Made by a program: the position numbers and the translations under genes | Notes under the pieces: model-generated | What the model saw: only the letters and a program-made list of their open reading frames with translations | Databases searched by the model: none | Told to the model about the DNA's origin: nothing | Shown: positions 14,656 through 23,814 of the stretch, piece by piece | Layout: every line of letters begins with the position of its first letter | How positions within the stretch are numbered: position 1 is the first letter of the stretch | Origin: Streptomyces sp. ST2-7A | GTDB taxonomy: Bacteria > Actinomycetota > Actinomycetes > Streptomycetales > Streptomycetaceae | DNA: 64,000 nucleotides | Assembly (NCBI RefSeq): GCF_021390475.1 | Contig: NZ_JAJUWS010000025.1 | Coordinates: 33,422 to 97,421 of the forward strand | Direction: 5' to 3'

Positions 14656-17160
14656 GTGGCCGAACAGCCCACCCCTCCGAACGCAGCGTCCGCCGGCGGG
14701 ACCGATCCGGTCCCCGGCTCCCCGGGCCGCTTACCCCTGGCCGTGGTGGTGGCCGACCACCGGGGGAGCATCACCCACTGGAGCGCCGGGGCCCGCCGCC
14801 TCTTCGGCCTCACCCGCGAGGAGGCCCGCGGCCGGGCCGTCGCCGATGTCCTCCCCGTCTCGGGCGTCTTCGACGTCGTGGGGGACGGCGAGGACGACGG
14901 GGCCGCGTACGCGGGTCTGTACTCCGGCGCCGTCGACGGACCGTCCCGTCCGCTCCCCGGCCACCCCGCCTCGGGTCGGCTGACCTTCCGTCGCGCCGAT
15001 GTCCGGCAGGAGGCCCTGTGGTGGACCTATCCGCTGACCGGGCCCCACCCGTTGCGCCTGCTCGCCCTGGCCGCCGACCCGTTCGCGGTCCCGGTGGGCG
15101 ACCCCGACACCACCGATGACCCCCACGACCTCGAAGCGGTCGGGGATCCCGGTCCGCCCGTGGACGCCGGGGAGTTGATGACCGCGTCCTTCGCCCGCCG
15201 CGCGGAACTCCCCGAGGACGACGAGGTCGCCCGTCGGTTGGCCGGCGTCCTGCCCGCCATGAGCCCCGCCGAGAGCGACGAGATCGTCTCCAGGGTGCTC
15301 GAACTCGGTTATCCCATGGTGGAGATCAACCGATGGCACCGGCTGCCGGTGATCCCCGACTGGGGCGTCCCGCGCCGTGAGCGGCGTCGGGCCCGCCGCG
15401 CCGGGACGGGCACGGACGGCGGAACCGGGGACACCCGGGAGCCTCCCGATCTCGAGTACGCCGCCGTGCGCGAACGCCTGGAGTTCCTCAACGAGGTCAG
15501 TGCGAGCATCGGCACCTCGCTGGAACTGGACCGCACCATCCTGGAGGTCAGCCGGGCCGTCGTGCCCCGCTTCACCGACGTCGCCGGCACCTACCTGCGC
15601 GAACAGGTGGTGGCCGGTGAGGGTTTCCCCGACGGGCCGCCCGACACCTCCACCCTCTGGCACCGGGTCGCGGTCGAGCACGACGACGAACCGGGCCGCT
15701 GGGACGACGTGGTGCCGGTGGGCGAGACGATGCCCTTCCCCGAGCACACCCCGTTCTTCCGCTGCATGACCACCGGCCGACCGGTGCTGGTCCCCCGGAT
15801 CACCGAGGAGATGGGCGATGCCATCGCCGCGCAGTTCGAGAAGCGCGACATCCGCCCGTTGATCACCCACCGTTCCATGCTGGTGGTGCCGCTCCGCGCC
15901 CGCCGGGTGGTGCTCGGCTTCATGATCCTGCTGCGCCACGGCTCCCGACCGCCGTTCGACGACATCGACGTGGCCACCGGCGCCGAACTCGCCGCCCGGG
16001 CCGGCCTGGTGATCGACAACGCCCGGATGTACACCCGGCAGGAGAACCTCGCCGACACCCTCCAGGACAGCATGCTGCCCCGGGCGCGGCCGCGCACGGC
16101 GGGCTGCGACGTCGCCACCCGCTACCTGCCCGGAACCCGGCTCGGCCGGGTCGGCGGCGACTGGTTCGACACCATCCGACTGCCCGGCTCCCGCACCGCC
16201 CTGGTGGTCGGGGACGTCATGGGGCACGGGCTGAACTCCGCCGCGATGATGGGACAGTTGCGCACCGCCGTGCAGACCATGGCGGCCATGGACACCGACC
16301 CGGCGCACCTGTTGCGCGGCCTGGACGACCTGGCCCGTCGGCTGGGGGAGCACTACCTGGCGACCTGTCAGTACGCCGTCTACGATCCGGTCGCCTCCAC
16401 GCTGCGCATCGCCAACGCCGGCCACCTCCCCCCGGTACTGGTCCGCGCGCGGGACGGTCGGGGTGAGCTGCTCGACCTGCCCACCGGCGCGCCCATCGGG
16501 GTCGGCGGGGTCGCCTTCCGGACGGTCACCGTTCCCGTACGGCCGGGGGACCGGCTGGTCATGTGTACCGACGGTCTGGTGGAGGTGCGCGGGCGGGACA
16601 TCGGGATCGGACTGACGGCACTGTGCGAGTCCGCCGCCCACCCGGCCGCCTCCATGGACGACGCCTGCGACACCGTGATCCGCGCCCTGGCCGCCTCCAC
16701 CGCGCCCGACGACCGTCGCGACGACGTGGCTCTCCTGATGGCCCGGCTCAACGGCATCCCGGCCGGTGACGTGGCGGTGCGGGAGGTGCCGGCCGATGCC
16801 CGTCGGGTGGGCGAGGCGCGCCGATGGGTGGCCGACCGCCTCCACGGATGGTCGCTGGATTCCCTGACCGACCCCGCCCGGCAGGTCGTGGGAGAGCTCC
16901 TGGCCAACGCCGTACGGCATGCCGGTCCCGGGCCGGTCGGCCTGCGCGTCGTGCGTTCCGACGCGCTGCTGATCGAGGTCTCCGACACCGACCCGGAACT
17001 CCCGGTGTTGGAGGAGGCCGGACCCACCGACGAGGCCGGACGGGGTCTGGCGGTTGTCGGCCGGCTGGCCCGGGCCTGGGGCAGCAGCCGCACCGGGCAC
17101 GGCAAGACGGTGTGGTGCGAACTGTCCCTGCCCCGTCACCGACCCCCACCCCGTCACTGA
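14656..17160 (+). CDS. PAS-GAF-SpoIIE phosphatase-HATPase hybrid signalling protein
   Basis: This 834-residue cytosolic protein combines four modules. A PAS domain (PLAVVVADHRGSITHWSAGA, residues ~25-120) and a divergent segment come first. A GAF domain (~270-458, start RLEFLNEVSASIGTSLELD) follows, then a SpoIIE/PP2C phosphatase (~468-700) with metal-binding acidic motifs GGDWFDTIRL near 502 and GDVMGHG near 518. Last is an anti-sigma-type HATPase (~708-828) with the N-box ELLANAVRHAG near 745 and EAGRGLAVVGRLA as the ATP-lid region. Proteins of this build in actinomycetes control alternative sigma factors by dephosphorylating anti-anti-sigma factors while the HATPase acts as an RsbW-like kinase. 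The GTG start follows AAGGAG at good spacing. No cognate sigma, anti-sigma or STAS gene is adjacent; the SigB/F-type factor at 44121-45500 is a possible but unproven partner. Confidence 0.92.
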   Translation: MAEQPTPPNAASAGGTDPVPGSPGRLPLAVVVADHRGSITHWSAGARRLFGLTREEARGRAVADVLPVSGVFDVVGDGEDDGAAYAGLYSGAVDGPSRPLPGHPASGRLTFRRADVRQEALWWTYPLTGPHPLRLLALAADPFAVPVGDPDTTDDPHDLEAVGDPGPPVDAGELMTASFARRAELPEDDEVARRLAGVLPAMSPAESDEIVSRVLELGYPMVEINRWHRLPVIPDWGVPRRERRRARRAGTGTDGGTGDTREPPDLEYAAVRERLEFLNEVSASIGTSLELDRTILEVSRAVVPRFTDVAGTYLREQVVAGEGFPDGPPDTSTLWHRVAVEHDDEPGRWDDVVPVGETMPFPEHTPFFRCMTTGRPVLVPRITEEMGDAIAAQFEKRDIRPLITHRSMLVVPLRARRVVLGFMILLRHGSRPPFDDIDVATGAELAARAGLVIDNARMYTRQENLADTLQDSMLPRARPRTAGCDVATRYLPGTRLGRVGGDWFDTIRLPGSRTALVVGDVMGHGLNSAAMMGQLRTAVQTMAAMDTDPAHLLRGLDDLARRLGEHYLATCQYAVYDPVASTLRIANAGHLPPVLVRARDGRGELLDLPTGAPIGVGGVAFRTVTVPVRPGDRLVMCTDGLVEVRGRDIGIGLTALCESAAHPAASMDDACDTVIRALAASTAPDDRRDDVALLMARLNGIPAGDVAVREVPADARRVGEARRWVADRLHGWSLDSLTDPARQVVGELLANAVRHAGPGPVGLRVVRSDALLIEVSDTDPELPVLEEAGPTDEAGRGLAVVGRLARAWGSSRTGHGKTVWCELSLPRHRPPPRH

Positions 17161-17447
17161 TCCCCGCGCCGGCAGCCTCCCGACGGACCGGCTGCCGCGC
17201 GGTACCGACCTGTGGTGCCGCGCGGTGGTCACCGGCGCACGTCCCCGGTCGGGGCGACACCCCACCACCGGGCCCTCCGGCACCACCACCGCGCACGGCT
17301 CCGGCGCGGTGCCCATCGCCCGGGTGCGGCGCCGCGCCGTACCCGGGGTCGTATGCCCGGCGTCCCGCGCCGTCCCGCCGTACCCGTCGGCGCCGCGCCG
17401 CGGGTGCCACCGGGAACCAGGAGCACGGATCACGACGAGGAGACGGC

Positions 17448-18308
17448 ATGGCCGACGCGATACCCGGCACCACACCGCACCACCCGACGTCCCCCGACCC
17501 CGCGGGCGAGCCGGGAACCGGCGCCGAGCGGTGGGAGGCGTACTGGAAATCCGTTCCCCCCGCCCGAACCGGGGACACGCCCGGCACCGGCGGTGACGCC
17601 GACCCCGGTGAGGGCGTCGTCCTGTGGGACACCCCCGCCGTGCTCGCCCCCGGGGCGCCCCTCCTCTTCGCGGGCACCGGTGGGGGCGCCGATCACCCCG
17701 ACCTCCCCGACCTCCCCGTGGTGGACGTGGGGTGCGGGAACGGCACCCGGACCCGTGCGCTGGCCGCCCGCTTCAGCCGGGTCATCGGTATCGACGTCTC
17801 GACCACCGCCGTCGAACTCGCCCGGCGGGCCGCCGAGGAGGACCCCGGCCCCACCCCGGAGTTCCGGCGGGCCGACGCCGCCGACCCGGACACCGTCCGG
17901 GCCCTGCACGCCGAACTCGGCGACTGCCACGTGTACCTGCGCGGGGTGCTGCACCAGGCCCCGCCCGGCGTGCGCGAGGCGCTGGCCGCCGGCGTGGCGA
18001 CCCTGGTGGGATCCCGGGGTCGGGCCCTGGTGGTGGAACCCGCCGCGGCGGCCGAGCCGGTGCTGCGGTCCCTGATGGAACGTCCGCAGGGACCGCCCGC
18101 CTCGCTCGCCGCCGTGTTCGCGGCCGGCCTCACCCCCGCCGACCTCCCCGACGCGGAGATCCCCCGGTTGTTGCGGGAGGCCGGTCTGGAGGTGCTGGAG
18201 TCGGAACCGGTCCCCCTGGGGACCACCGCCCGCCGGCCCGACGGCGGGCCGGTCGAGCTCCCCGCCCACCGCCTGCTGCTGGGCCGCGCCCCCGCCCCGT
18301 CCCACTGA
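17448..18308 (+). CDS. Class I SAM-dependent methyltransferase
   Basis: This 286-residue protein has motif I VVDVGCGNGTRTRALA at about residue 90, an acidic second-strand end (VIGIDVS) and a motif IV-like DCHVYLRGVLHQAPP. The start WEAYWKSVPP and the methyltransferase-12-like layout suggest small-molecule or thiopurine-type methylation, but no substrate can be named. The ATG at 17448 has GAGGAG upstream. It begins 287 bp after the phosphatase gene; the intervening DNA shows no gene. The next gene starts about 100 bp downstream on the same strand, so a loose operon is possible. Confidence 0.85.
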   Translation: MADAIPGTTPHHPTSPDPAGEPGTGAERWEAYWKSVPPARTGDTPGTGGDADPGEGVVLWDTPAVLAPGAPLLFAGTGGGADHPDLPDLPVVDVGCGNGTRTRALAARFSRVIGIDVSTTAVELARRAAEEDPGPTPEFRRADAADPDTVRALHAELGDCHVYLRGVLHQAPPGVREALAAGVATLVGSRGRALVVEPAAAAEPVLRSLMERPQGPPASLAAVFAAGLTPADLPDAEIPRLLREAGLEVLESEPVPLGTTARRPDGGPVELPAHRLLLGRAPAPSH

Positions 18309-18409
18309 ACCCCGCGGGCGGCGCGCGCCGGCCGCGCGTGCCGCGAACCGTCGGGACGCGCCGGCGCGCCGCCCGCCCCGGCCCCGCCGCCCCGCGTACC
18401 CTGCCCGCC

Positions 18410-19243
18410 ATGAAGGTCCTGATCAGCGCGGACATGGAGGGCGCCACCGGCGTCACCTGCCCCGCCGACTGTCTGCCCGGCACCCCGCAGTGGGAACGCT
18501 GCAGGGCCCTGCTCACCTCGGACGTCAACGCCGCCGTCGAGGGCCTCTTCGCCGGCGGTGCCGACGAGGTGCTGGTCAACGAGGCCCACATGACCATGCG
18601 CAACCTCCTGCCCGAGCGGCTCGACGAGCGGGCCGAGGTGCTGATCGGCCGGCACAAACCGCTGGGCATGGTCGAGGGGGTCCAGCACGGCGACGCCGAC
18701 GGCATCGTCTTCCTCGGCTACCACACCGGCGCCGGTGACGAGGGCGTCCTCGCCCACACCTACCTCGGCAACTCCCTGACCGGCGTCTTCGTCGACGGTG
18801 TCCGCGCGAGCGAGGGCCGGCTCAACTCCCTGGTGGTCGCCGAGTGGGGAACCCCGGTGATCCTGGTCACCGGGGACGACCTCACCTGCGTCGAGGCCGC
18901 ATCCTGGGCGCCGACCGCCCGCACCGTCGCGGTCAAGGACCACGTCTCCCGCTACGCCGCCGTCTGCCGGCCGCCGGCCCGCACCGCCGCCGACATCCGG
19001 GCCGCCGCCGAGGCCGCGGCGGCCCTCGCCGTGCGCCACGCACCGGCCGATCCGAGGCGCCGGACCATCGAGGTGGAGTTCGACGCCGAGCACCTCGCGG
19101 GGGCCGCGACCATCGTTCCCGGTGTCGAACGGATCGATTCACGCCGAGTGGCCTTCACCGTTTCGGACATGTATCGGGGTATCCGTTGTTTCAAGGCGGT
19201 CACCACGGTCGTGGCCGCCGCTGTCGAGGAGTGGTATGGCTGA
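18410..19243 (+). CDS. dppA: D-aminopeptidase, M55 family
   Basis: DppA-type enzymes are zinc peptidases that cleave D-amino-acid peptides such as D-Ala-D-Ala. The 277-residue product carries the metal ligands in register with Bacillus subtilis DppA: Asp8 and Glu10 (ISADMEGATGV), His60 (NEAHMTM), His105 (GYHTGAG) and a Glu near 135 (RASEGRLN). His115 (LAHTYLGNS) lies where the family has its second conserved histidine. There is no signal peptide, so it acts in the cytoplasm. The following M20 peptidase gene overlaps its stop codon, so the pair is translationally coupled and may jointly degrade imported peptides from cell-wall turnover. Confidence 0.93.
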   Translation: MKVLISADMEGATGVTCPADCLPGTPQWERCRALLTSDVNAAVEGLFAGGADEVLVNEAHMTMRNLLPERLDERAEVLIGRHKPLGMVEGVQHGDADGIVFLGYHTGAGDEGVLAHTYLGNSLTGVFVDGVRASEGRLNSLVVAEWGTPVILVTGDDLTCVEAASWAPTARTVAVKDHVSRYAAVCRPPARTAADIRAAAEAAAALAVRHAPADPRRRTIEVEFDAEHLAGAATIVPGVERIDSRRVAFTVSDMYRGIRCFKAVTTVVAAAVEEWYG

Positions 19244-20771
19244 GCACGCTTCCCCCCGGACCCCGGTGACGGCTCCCGACCGTTCCCGCCGCCCGGATCG
19301 CGGCGGGTCCGAGGCGGGTCCACCCGATCCCGTCGACCGGCGGGCCCTGGACGAGGCGGTGGACGGCACCGCCGAACTGATCCGCGTCGACACCGTGAAC
19401 CGGGGCGGCGGTGACGGCCGGGAACGCGAGGCCGCCGAGTGGGTGGCCGAACGCCTGGCCGGCGCCGGACTCGAACCCCGACTGCTGGAGAAGGCACCCG
19501 GCCGTACCAACGTCGTCGCCCGTCTGCCCGGCACCGAGCCCGGGGCCGACGCCCTCCTGGTCCACGGTCATCTGGACGTGGTCCCCGCCGACGCCGCCGA
19601 CTGGACCGTGCCCCCCTTCGCGGGGGAGATCCGGGACGGCGTGGTGTGGGGCCGCGGCGCGGTCGACATGAAGAACGCCGTCGCCATGACCGTGGCCCTG
19701 GTGCGCGCCTGGTCCCGGGCCGGGGTGCGTCCGCGCCGCGACATCGTGCTGGCCTTCACCGCCGACGAGGAGGACACCGCCGAGTACGGTGCCGGTCACC
19801 TGGTGCGCGAACACGCCGACCTCTTCGATGGATGCACCGAGGCCATCGGCGAGTCCGGCGCCTTCACCTGCCACACCGCCGACGGTCGTCGGCTCTACCC
19901 GGTCGCCGCCGGTGAACGCGGCACCTCCTGGGTGCGGCTCACCGCCCGGGGCCGGGCCGGTCACGGCTCGAAGGTCAACCGGGAGAACGCGGTCGGACGA
20001 CTGGCCGCCGCCGTGAACCGCATCGCCGAGCACCACTGGCCGCTGCGATTGGCACCCGCTGTGCGCGCCGCCCTGATCGAGTTGGCCGTGCTGCACGGGG
20101 TGCGCCCGTCGGGCGGAACGCCGAGCGGGGTGTCGGCGAACGGGTCGGCCGGGACCGGAAGCGAGGACGACCGGGCCGGGACCTGCCGCCGCGCCTGGGA
20201 GGCGGTGCTCGCCGACACACCCGGCGATCCCGCGCACATCGCGACCCGGGAACGCGCCGTGACCGAGCTCCTCGAGGCGATCGGCCCCGCCGCCACACTG
20301 GTCGCCTCCACCGTGCGCAACAGCGCGAACCCGACCGTCCTGAACGCCGGCGGGAAGATCAACGTCATCCCCGGCCGGGCCGAGGGCGCGGTGGACGGCC
20401 GTGTGGTGCCGGGCGGCGAGGAGGAGTTCACCGAGACCATGGACCGCCTCACCGGTCCATCGGTGGACTGGGAGTACCACCACCACATGGGGCCCTTGGA
20501 GGCCCCGCTGGACTCGCGGACCTACGCCGTGCTGCGCGGCGCGCTGTCGTACTTCGACCCCGGCGCGCACGTGGTGCCGTACTTCATGTCCGGTGGGACC
20601 GACGCCAAGCAGTTCGCCCGCCTGGGCATCGTCGGGTACGGCTTCACTCCGTTGCGGTTGCCGCCCGGATTCGACTACCAGGCGATGTTCCACGGTGTGG
20701 ACGAGCGGGTCCCGGCGGAGGCGCTGCACTTCGGGGTCCGGGCCCTGGACCGCGCGCTGCGCACCCTCTGA
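19236..20771 (+). CDS. M20-family metallopeptidase
   Basis: This 511-residue zinc peptidase is of the ArgE/DapE/CPG2 type. Metal-binding residues include His112 and Asp114 (HGHLDVVPAD), Asp144 (GRGAVDMKN) and the catalytic Glu178-Glu179 (FTADEED). Further family blocks are GRAGHGSKVNREN and YFMSGGTDAKQFARLG. The first ~35 residues are low-complexity and may be disordered. A ~40-residue Gly/Ser-rich insertion around residues 285-325 interrupts the dimerisation domain. The ATG overlaps the upstream dppA stop (ATGGCTGA) and has GAGGAG before it, so expression is coupled to dppA. The likely role is dipeptide or acyl-amino-acid hydrolysis. Confidence 0.93.
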   Translation: MAEHASPRTPVTAPDRSRRPDRGGSEAGPPDPVDRRALDEAVDGTAELIRVDTVNRGGGDGREREAAEWVAERLAGAGLEPRLLEKAPGRTNVVARLPGTEPGADALLVHGHLDVVPADAADWTVPPFAGEIRDGVVWGRGAVDMKNAVAMTVALVRAWSRAGVRPRRDIVLAFTADEEDTAEYGAGHLVREHADLFDGCTEAIGESGAFTCHTADGRRLYPVAAGERGTSWVRLTARGRAGHGSKVNRENAVGRLAAAVNRIAEHHWPLRLAPAVRAALIELAVLHGVRPSGGTPSGVSANGSAGTGSEDDRAGTCRRAWEAVLADTPGDPAHIATRERAVTELLEAIGPAATLVASTVRNSANPTVLNAGGKINVIPGRAEGAVDGRVVPGGEEEFTETMDRLTGPSVDWEYHHHMGPLEAPLDSRTYAVLRGALSYFDPGAHVVPYFMSGGTDAKQFARLGIVGYGFTPLRLPPGFDYQAMFHGVDERVPAEALHFGVRALDRALRTL

Positions 20772-21137
20772 CGTGCTCCGATGCGCGTCCCCGCCCCGGC
20801 GGTTCCGGACGACAGTCGTCGGAAGCGACTGTGGGGTGCTCGTCGGTTCGCCGGTCGGAGGAGGTTCCGCCGGGGATGCCGGCGGGTTCCGGCGGCCGTG
20901 CCGGGATCGCCCGGAGGTCCGCGGCGCCCCCCGGGGCCGAGGAGTTCCTCCGGTGGGCATCCGGCGCGTATCGGCCCTAGGGTGGACGAAGTGCCCCGGG
21001 TGGGGAGTCCGTCGTGTCCCGGCGGTGCCCCGCCCCGTCGGTCCCGGTGCCGGGACGAGGAAGGGCCGGGGAGACCCGCCGGCGCGCGGTCCCGTCCGGG
21101 GTGGCAGCACACGAACGAGACCTCCGGGAGGCAGAAG
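20772..21137. other. Intergenic region with a possible promoter
   Basis: I see no gene. TAGGGT at 20979-20984 could be a -10 box for the CBS gene, about 155 nt before its start; the -35 is not obvious. Confidence 0.45.
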
Positions 21138-21563
21138 ATGACCACCGCCGCCGATATCATGCACGCCGGTGCCCGCTGGATTCCGGCCGGGGAAACCCTC
21201 GACCGCGCCGCCCAGTTGATGCGCGAACTCGACGTGGGGGCGCTACCGATCAGCGACAACGACGACCGGATGTGCGGCATCGTCACCGACCGCGACATCG
21301 TGGTGAAGTGCGTGGCCGCCGGCCACGACCCCTCCCGGGTGACCTGCGGGGAGTTGGCCGAGGGGACCCCGAGGTGGGTGGGGGCCGAGGCCGATGTGGG
21401 GGAGGTGCTCCAGGAGATGACGGAGCATCGCATCCGACGGTTGCCGGTCATCGACGGGGACAAGCGACTGGTCGGCATGATCAGTGAGGCCGACCTCGCC
21501 CGTCACCTGAGCGATGATCAGATCGCCGCCTTCTGCGGGCACGTCTACGCCGAGTCGCACTGA
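21138..21563 (+). CDS. Tandem CBS-domain protein
   Basis: This stand-alone 141-residue protein consists of two CBS domains (AADIMHAGARWIPAGETLDR to about residue 60, and a second from about 75 with HRIRRLPVIDGDKRLVGMIS). It resembles the small Hrp1-like CBS proteins of actinobacteria that bind adenine nucleotides. The ATG has GGGAGG 7 nt upstream. A strong terminator follows 60 bp after the stop, so it is probably monocistronic. No partner enzyme is adjacent. Confidence 0.92.
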   Translation: MTTAADIMHAGARWIPAGETLDRAAQLMRELDVGALPISDNDDRMCGIVTDRDIVVKCVAAGHDPSRVTCGELAEGTPRWVGAEADVGEVLQEMTEHRIRRLPVIDGDKRLVGMISEADLARHLSDDQIAAFCGHVYAESH

Positions 21564-21622
21564 CCTACCGGGCGGGCCCACCGGCTTCGCGGGAGCCCGG
21601 AGTCGGGTGTCACGCCTCCGAC

Positions 21623-21655
21623 GCCCCCACCGGCGCCTCGTGCGCCGGTGGGGGC
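21623..21655 (+). terminator. Strong hairpin after the CBS gene
   Basis: Fourteen-bp perfect arms, GCCCCCACCGGCGC and GCGCCGGTGGGGGC, around CTCGT. Confidence 0.85.
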
Positions 21656-22028
21656 ATCGCGCGGACGGCACGGGAGGAGCGGCCGGTCCGCCGCCCGGGG
21701 TTCGGTCCGCGGGACGCGAGGAGGCGGCGCATCCCGGGGCCACGAGCCCCCGCGCCTCCCCACGGGGCCGCCGGCCCGCCGGGTTCGGGGATTCCCCGCT
21801 CCGGCCGAATCGTGCCCCCGGCGGTCACCACCGGTCACCGCCGGGACCCCGGCCCTCCGTCCTCCGGCACGCCCGGCGGGCCCGGCGGGCCCGTGTCCGG
21901 GCGCCGGTTCCCGAGGTGGTGGTGCGTCTGTGGGGGAACCCTGCCCGCCACCCTGTTGATCGGGCTGCCGGTGGGTGGGTGCCTCGGTTACCGGCACGGT
22001 CGTCGTCGAGCCGGCACGGGGAGCGGTG
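21656..22028. other. Intergenic region without visible gene
   Basis: This is 373 bp of GC-rich DNA between the CBS terminator and the stop of the convergent methyltransferase gene. I see no coding frame with typical codon bias on either strand. Confidence 0.5.
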
Positions 22029-22886
22029 TCACCCCCGGCAGAGCACCTCGCCGTGCAGGACGGCGAACCAGCCGTCCTCCGCGGCGGCCCACTCCCGCCA
22101 CCCCGCGGCGATCGCCGCCAACTCCTCCTCCGTGGCGTGGCCGCCGGTCACGGCGAGACGGGCGAACCCCGAGGCCGTGCACCGCTCCGCCCACAGCCCG
22201 CCCCACCACTCCCGGTCGGCCGGCTCGGCGAAGCACCAGGAGGAGGCCGAGGGAGTGATGTCCGTGAAGCCCGCCTCCCGGGCCCAGCCCCACAGCCTGC
22301 GGCCCGCGTCGGGTTCGCCACCGGCCGCCCGGGCGACCCGTCGGTACAGCGCGGCCCACAGTTCGAGGGCGGGCGGGCGCGGCCACCAGGTCATCGCGGC
22401 GTAATCGGCGTCGCGGACCGCCACCATCCCGTCGGGTCGGCACAGTCGGCGCATCGCGCGCAGGGCTTCCACCGGATCGCCGAGGTGTTGCAGGACCTGA
22501 TGGGCGTGCACGACGTCGAAGCCGCCGGTGGGGAGGGCGGAGCTCTCCGGCTCGGTGATGTCGCCGGTCACGAACCGTGCTTTCCCGGCGGCGCCGCCCC
22601 GGGCCGTCGCCTCCGCGCGGGCGGTCTCCAGCACGTCGGGGGCCGGATCGATCCCGACCACGTCGCCCGGCGCGACCCGTTCGGCCAGGTCGAGGGTGAT
22701 GGTGCCCGGCCCGCACCCGACGTCCAGCAGATTCGTGCCCGGCCGCAGGTGGGGCAGCAGGTAAGCCGCCGAGTTCTCCGCCGTCCGCCACCGGTGCGAG
22801 CGCAACACCGAGGTGTGATGGCCGTGGGCGTAGACCGCCGTTCGTGCCCCGGCCCCGGGGGCGGGAGCGGGCGTGGACTCGGGCAT
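22029..22886 (-). CDS. SAM-dependent methyltransferase (ubiE/Coq5-like)
   Basis: This 285-residue class I methyltransferase has motif I LLDVGCGPGTITLDLA, VVGIDPAPDVL for the adenosine-binding acidic loop and FDVVHAHQVLQHL as motif IV/post-I. The YAHGHHTSVLRSHRWRTAEN segment before motif I is typical of actinobacterial relatives. The ATG at 22886 with GGAGG 7 nt upstream is preferred over a start 31 codons earlier. It is on the same strand as the DedA gene 127 bp upstream, with no evident functional link. Confidence 0.9.
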   Translation of the reverse strand: MPESTPAPAPGAGARTAVYAHGHHTSVLRSHRWRTAENSAAYLLPHLRPGTNLLDVGCGPGTITLDLAERVAPGDVVGIDPAPDVLETARAEATARGGAAGKARFVTGDITEPESSALPTGGFDVVHAHQVLQHLGDPVEALRAMRRLCRPDGMVAVRDADYAAMTWWPRPPALELWAALYRRVARAAGGEPDAGRRLWGWAREAGFTDITPSASSWCFAEPADREWWGGLWAERCTASGFARLAVTGGHATEEELAAIAAGWREWAAAEDGWFAVLHGEVLCRG

Positions 22887-23012
22887 GGGAGAACCTCCCG
22901 GGGAGTCGGATCGGGGTCGGTCGACCCTGCCGGTCAGCTTCTCGGGTGTCTCATTCCTCGAGCAAGATGATTCCGACATGTGGACGGTTGGGGGTCGACG
23001 CGCCGCCGGTCG

Positions 23013-23765
23013 TCACCGGTTCTCGCCGACCGTGCCCGTCTCCGCCCCCGCCGGTGCCCCGGGGGTTTCCGAGGACTTCGGGGACTTCGGCACCCCTCCC
23101 CGGGAGTCCGTGCCTCCCGCCCGGTCCCGCCGTCGGCGGACCAGGAACCGACCGGTCCGCGGCACCACCGTCACCAGTACGGCCAGTCCCACCGCGACCG
23201 CGACCGCCTGCCAGGTGCTCGGGAAGATCGCGCCCCCGACCAGCCCGATCAACTGGTACGTCGCGGCCCAGGCCAGCACCGCGGGCACCGAACCGCGCAG
23301 GTAGTCGCGCAACGGCATCCGGGCCATGATGCAGGCCAGCAGCACCGGCACCCGCCCCGCCGGAACCAGCCGCGAGAGCACCAGCACGGTCGCCCCCCGG
23401 CGTTCCAACTGCCGCCGCGAGCGGTCCAACAGTTCCGGCGTCACCTGCTCGCGCAAGCGGTGCCACCACCGACCCGCGCCCCCCGACTCCAGGCCGCGCC
23501 GGCCCAGCACGAACAGCAGGGCGTCACCGGCGAACGCCCCGGCGGCGGCGACCACCAATACCAGCAACGAGGACCACAACGGCTGCCCCTCGTGCAGGGC
23601 GACCACCGCCGCCGAACTGACCACCGCTCCGGTGGGCACCACCGGTACCAGCGCCCCGATGAAGACCAGCAGGAAGAGCGAGGGGTACCCGAACACGCCC
23701 CGGGCCACCTCCTGCGCCGTCCCCGCCGCGGCCGTCACCGCCGCCGTCACCGCTTCCGTATCCAC
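23013..23765 (-). CDS. DedA-family membrane protein
   Basis: This 250-residue integral membrane protein has the DedA/VTT layout: a re-entrant hydrophobic region (VFIGALVPVVPTGAVVSSAA), FAGDALLFVLGRRGL (the conserved G-D-x3-Y/F-x-LGR element), a basic segment, SRLVPAGRVPVLLACIMARM and two C-terminal membrane helices. Members are thought to act as lipid flippases or transporters. The GTG at 23765 follows GAGAGGG. The ~40-residue tail is Arg-, Ser- and Pro-rich (VPKSPKSSETPG). The upstream metallo-beta-lactamase-fold gene ends 49 bp away on the same strand, so the two likely form an operon. Confidence 0.9.
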   Translation of the reverse strand: MDTEAVTAAVTAAAGTAQEVARGVFGYPSLFLLVFIGALVPVVPTGAVVSSAAVVALHEGQPLWSSLLVLVVAAAGAFAGDALLFVLGRRGLESGGAGRWWHRLREQVTPELLDRSRRQLERRGATVLVLSRLVPAGRVPVLLACIMARMPLRDYLRGSVPAVLAWAATYQLIGLVGGAIFPSTWQAVAVAVGLAVLVTVVPRTGRFLVRRRRDRAGGTDSRGGVPKSPKSSETPGAPAGAETGTVGENR

Positions 23766-23814
23766 CGCGGGCCCTCTCCTCCGCCCCCCGGCGCCGACGC
23801 GCCGAACGTCCCGC

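Noticed and set aside
16824..17447. Upstream extension of the methyltransferase frame into the phosphatase gene
   Set aside because: The extension lacks coding bias, and the ATG at 17448 has a strong GAGGAG ribosome site.
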